Source: Argentina anserina (taxonomy: Eukaryota > Streptophyta > Magnoliopsida > Rosales > Rosaceae). From it: a stretch of 64,000 bases of DNA. The stretch is taken from positions 13,279,395-13,343,394 of the forward strand of contig NC_065878.1 of NCBI RefSeq assembly GCF_933775445.1, read 5' to 3'. How positions within the stretch are numbered: position 1 is the first letter of the stretch; every line of letters starts with the position of its first letter. The position numbers were made by a program, and so were the translations under genes. Below, one piece after another: positions 60,115 to 64,000 of the stretch. Below the pieces are notes generated by a model, which did not search any database, was not told the origin of the DNA, and saw only the letters and a list, made by a program, of their open reading frames with translations.

Positions 60115-61690
60115 TGATAGAGCGTTTTGTTAAAACGTCTATAATAAACCCTGTAAAACATCATCGTTAGTATAGAATAAGCAGGGATCGTTCTTTCCGG
60201 GGAATTGAAGGGAACTCTAAACTTTTAGTGTTAACAAATAATGGGGGGTTTGAGATTGATTATTAACTACTAAAATAAAACCTAAGTTATTATTTACATG
60301 ATCGACTTCTCTTTAACAAACTTAAACCAAATTTACCATTACACCACATAATTACAAGTTCGAACCTATCATGCATTCTAATTCAACCAATTACATACTT
60401 TTTAGACACCAATACAATTAGAGCCTTAGGGGATCATCTAATCATGCAAGATTTCAATTAACATTTAGATTGACTTAGGGCCTAATCTAAATTTGCATGC
60501 AATCAAATTCAATAACACTTAGAGTGGAAATCAAATAAGATTACATTTAAGCACCAAATCTTTGTTGGAGACATGTTTCATGTATGGCGTCACCCACCAT
60601 GGTTTCACATGCAAATTTCCAGAATTTTTACCACTTTTAATCAACACAAACGAAACCTACTTAGGGCATGATTCAATTTGTGTCAATATGGTTGATGAAT
60701 CTAGCACTTAAACACAATCTTAGGGACTGCATCCAAGCACTAAATTCATATGCACATATCTGAAAATTATCTAAAAGTATGAGAAAGATGATTAGAACAC
60801 AATAATAGAAATACAAACTCATTAATTATAGGAAACCATCAATTTGGCAAAGAACCAAAAATCAAATAAAACAATCTGAAAATTTCGATTCTTAATACAA
60901 AACAATAATCCCACACAAACATCATACTACAATCTTCATAGACAAAGTATTGTAAAAAAATCAAAAACGAACAGACCCGTGGAGAAGAGTTGCGAGAATC
61001 ACACGTTGTAGGAACCTTAGAGGTGTGTCTTCAATGGTGATTTCGGTGGAGATGGAATTTGTATATGGGGGAGAATAGCTTGCTGTTTTGGTGAAGGATG
61101 TTTGAGGTAGTATTTTGGTAGAGGTTTGGCTCTTGAATGCAAATGAGAAGTCATGATATTTGAGAGGTGAAGCCATGTATATATAGAGGAAAGATGGAGG
61201 GTTTGAAATTGCTTCTTTTTTCCTATAATAATGTCATGCTTTAATCCCTTAAATCATGGAAAGTTTTATTCCCTAAAACATGACATGCTTTAATCCCTAA
61301 AACATGCCATACTTTAATCCCTAAAACATGCCATGTTTTATTCCCTAAAACATGTCATGTTTTATGCCTTTAATGATCATCTTCTATTTAATTGTTGCAT
61401 GACTTGGCTCCATCTTTTTTTCTTTAATTATCTCTTCAATCCAATCTGAAAATAAGAAAATAAAATCATAAGTAAGAGATAATTAGTTTCAAAACCTAAC
61501 AAGGATTCCTAGTCAAACTAGGACTCTGAACCAATTATGCTTTTTAACTCATGTAAGCACAAAAATGCATCCAATACCGCTCAAGACTCTTACTACGACT
61601 CAATGACTCAATAGTACAACAATAAGGGCTAAGCAAAGTACAAATTGAAGTAAATACATGTTAAGAACGTCGCACAAAGTGCTCCTATCA
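60115..61690 (-). mobile_element. Ty3/gypsy LTR (1576 bp), inserted in the Copia
   Basis: On the minus strand it starts TGATAGGAGCAC at 61690 and ends CGCTCTATCA at 60115, so TGATAG...CTATCA close the repeat. Just upstream lies a polypurine tract (AAGTGTGGGGTAGT, 61691-61704), which marks this as the 3' LTR. A TATA box (CTATATATACATGG) lies at about 61174-61187. It contains several TTTTAGGGATTAAAG repeats. The expected 5-bp target duplication copy is AGGAC at 60110-60114; the partner lies outside the window. Confidence 0.8.
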
Positions 61691-63458
61691 ACTACCCCAC
61701 ACTTGGCTTTTGCTAGTCCCTTAGCAAAATAAAACTAAATGAGACACTATTGCCCCTAAATGATTGTCTCATAATCTCAAAACACATAGTTTTCAAGTTT
61801 AAGCATTTAAGCATTTGAATGTAAGCACATAAATTCCAAGTTTCATAAATATGCTTCATAGTATGAATAAGTCAGATACGAGACAATAAGCATTTAACAT
61901 GTTTAGTCAATCCAATCCTCCTCATAAGGCATACTCTCTTCTCTTCACTCAGATTCATGGTTATCATTCACACATAAGTATATGCAAGAGAAAGGATATT
62001 AAGGCATCAAATAACTTGCATATTTCAACAAATGAAAGCACTTTGTGAATAACATAGGAAAACCTCATTTAACAACTAAGTGCACAAATGGACCAAAACC
62101 ATATGCTCAACTCTTGTGATCATCTCCACAAACCAAGATTTGCTCATTTTAAGAATCATTAGGATCATTAGATAAGGTAAATGTTTAGGCGTAGCTAAAG
62201 GCATGGAATATCAAGAAATCACAAAGGTAATCCTATAAACTCAGCAGAGTAAACATCATCCTTATGACACCACACACCATCAGGGGCCGAATATAACAAG
62301 TTGGGCACAATCATCATTCTAACCACAAAGTGAACATGGACAAAGGTCAAGTAACAATTTTTTAGACCTTCAATTACAACTCAACTCCAAATCACAAATG
62401 TAAGATAACATAACATTTTTTTCTTTTCTTGCCGAGTTCATCATTCTCTTTTTTTTTTCTCTTTTTTTCTTTTTTCCGGCAATGCTTGCTTAAAAGCTTA
62501 TTGATTTTTTTTTCAAATGTCTTCCACCCCACACTTATTTCATGTATCATCACAACATCATCTCAATAAGAATTCTGCCAAATCTATAAAACAAGGTAGA
62601 GGTAACTATACTAAGCATGGAGATAACATAGGTGATGAATAAAAGGCTCAATGTAGGCTCAAATGTGGTTCAACTAAGGGGTCCCAAACAGGGCACATAT
62701 AGGGATACATGGTTGTTTGGCTAAAGTGGTGGTATTCCTAGAAATGATCCATAAATCATTTTCAAAATCAGAGCATTTTATGACTTAAATGTTTCAACAA
62801 TCACAAAAGTGAGTTCTAGTAAATTCTAGAGTCCATTAAAAACTATGACACATAGTTATTGAATATGCAAAGAATAGTGAGGTTCATAAACAACCACAAA
62901 ATTTCAAATTACATCTCATGAAGAAAGTACATATAGGCTCAAAAACTCACAGGTTGTTATAGACTTTAAACTGACCAAAACATGTATGTCATAATCAATT
63001 AATCCAAATCTCACATGTTCATACTAAATCCACATTATCAATGAAACTTACAATTCAATTCGTACGAAATGCAAAACCATCATCTATGCATTTTAGAGAC
63101 ATAATCATCCTAGACTTTAGGGGCATCCTAAGACTCAATAAAGCAATAATTCTTTTTTAATTCATTTTTTTGGATTTTTTTTTATATCATGACACAAACA
63201 ATCAATGAACTTGCAACACTACCCCACACTTAGAAAATTACATTGTCCTCAATGTAAGCTCAATAGTAAGAATGTAATTCACAAGCATAGAATAAAATCA
63301 CATATCAACATATATACAATTCAGCCATAAAGAGTGAAGGGATTAGAAAATTCAAACTCCCATAGACGACTCCTCCACAGATACGGTTTAAATGGTTTGC
63401 CTCCCATGCAGCGCTTGAGTTTTATAGTCTCTCAGCCTAGACTTTCTCATGTTCATTC
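61691..63458 (-). mobile_element. gypsy non-coding region between integrase and 3' LTR
   Basis: About 1.75 kb without a usable frame, bounded by two similar C-rich tracts on the plus strand (CTACCCCACACTTGG at 61691 and CTACCCCACACTTAG at about 63221). A long non-coding stretch after the integrase and no chromodomain fit the Athila/Tat branch of plant gypsy elements. Confidence 0.65.
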
Positions 63459-63719
63459 TCATTTAGGCGCATCTCTCACAATTATCTCCTCATGCGTGTG
63501 CTCCTCAAATGACTCATAGTAGGGCTTAAGTCGATGCTCATTCACGTTGAATGTCTTCCCTGTTTTATCATTTTGAATCTCAACTGCACCATGAGCAAAC
63601 ACGTTAGTAACAACAAATGGGCCAACCCAACGCGAACGAAGTTTCACTGGAAACAACATAAGCCTCGAATGGAATAACAAAAATTTCTGGCCCACTTGGA
63701 ACTTCTTTCCTCTAATCAT
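63459..63719 (-). pseudogene. gypsy integrase C-terminal end
   Basis: 86-codon frame with the typical C-terminal SH3-like part: KKFQVGQKFLLFHSRLMLFP, VKLRSRWVGPFVVTNVF, GAVEIQNDKTGKTFNVNEHR, LKPYYESF. The upstream coding part is not seen: at 63720 the sequence becomes an A/T-rich low-complexity tract, so the element is interrupted or truncated there. Confidence 0.8.
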
Positions 63720-64000
63720 TTTTTTTGTTATTATTTTTTTCTTTTATTCTTAATTCTTTTTTATTCTTTTTTTTTTTAATGTTGCGAAATCTACATAAAG
63801 TATTACTAAGTCTAATTGATTTTATTCACACACAATCCTAACATTTAAGGTACGTGGAGCAGAGAAGCTAACTGTGCAACGGACTGAAACAGCCCCAGGT
63901 AAGGGTCTTGCTTTATCCGATATATCTTAAAAGTTAGAATATCATTTTCTTTTGAAACTATATACATCTATTTATACAAAGTTATTTTCTAAGTTATAAA
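63720..64000. other. T-rich tract and possible plus-strand exon at the window edge
   Basis: 63720-63780 is T-rich simple sequence. From about 63852 the plus strand shows TTTAAG then GTACGTGGAGCAGAGAAGCT and ends CAGCCCCAG|GTAAGGG at 63899, which would encode RGAEKLTVQRTETAP between acceptor-like and donor-like sites. I cannot name a family. Confidence 0.25.

Noticed and set aside
1..64000. CRISPR arrays, operons, prophage or bacterial-type systems
   Set aside because: No regularly spaced repeats; the sequence is intron-rich plant nuclear DNA.

Overview
This is plant nuclear DNA, from a eudicot. Genes are rich in introns with GT-AG borders, the sequence is AT-rich, and all recognisable families are plant versions: B3 transcription factors, the SPX-MFS vacuolar phosphate transporter, an SDG40-type SET protein, an ER-body membrane protein and the UTR2-type nucleotide-sugar transporter. 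The gene mix and repeats remind me of Rosaceae (strawberry or rose), but that is an impression and was not tested.

Layout. 0.5-3 kb: a broken two-domain B3 gene (+) and a B3 gene (-) with a small hAT MITE just upstream of it. 4.4-8.5 kb: GET3, the ATPase of tail-anchored protein insertion (-, seven exons, 357 aa), with a fold-back element in its third intron. 9-10.5 kb: a dead DUF7054 gene copy and a GTCACAC-rich repeat field. 11.3-15.5 kb: SPX-MFS vacuolar phosphate transporter (-, eleven exons, 719 aa) that carries a duplicated mini-exon. 17-27 kb: transposon land, with fold-back elements next to (TA)n, hAT MITEs, one end-to-end 3.4 kb hAT with a dead transposase, a LINE-like tail and a Mutator-type inverted-repeat element. 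27.6-31.2 kb: a cysteine-protease 5' stub (+) and a broken EXS-domain gene (-). 34.0-40.0 kb: SDG40-like SET-domain methyltransferase (+, sixteen exons). 40.4-41.9 kb: a broken membrane-protein-of-ER-body-like gene (-). 43.9-46.3 kb: UDP-galactose transporter (-, seven exons, 357 aa). 50-64 kb: nested retrotransposons, namely a decayed Copia (+), a second Copia (-) split by a Ty3/gypsy whose 1.6 kb LTR is intact, and a hAT MITE.

Four genes look functional: GET3, SPX-MFS, SDG40-like and UTR2-like. For each, my exon model keeps one reading frame to the stop, summing to 1074, 2160, 1704 and 1074 nt. They do unrelated housekeeping jobs (membrane-protein targeting, vacuolar phosphate storage, protein methylation, Golgi/ER sugar-nucleotide transport) and form no operon-like system. 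I found no convincing novel multi-gene system. The most unusual host-gene feature is the in-frame exon duplication in the phosphate transporter. The most unusual repeat feature is a family of diverged fold-back elements that mostly sit against (TA)n tracts.
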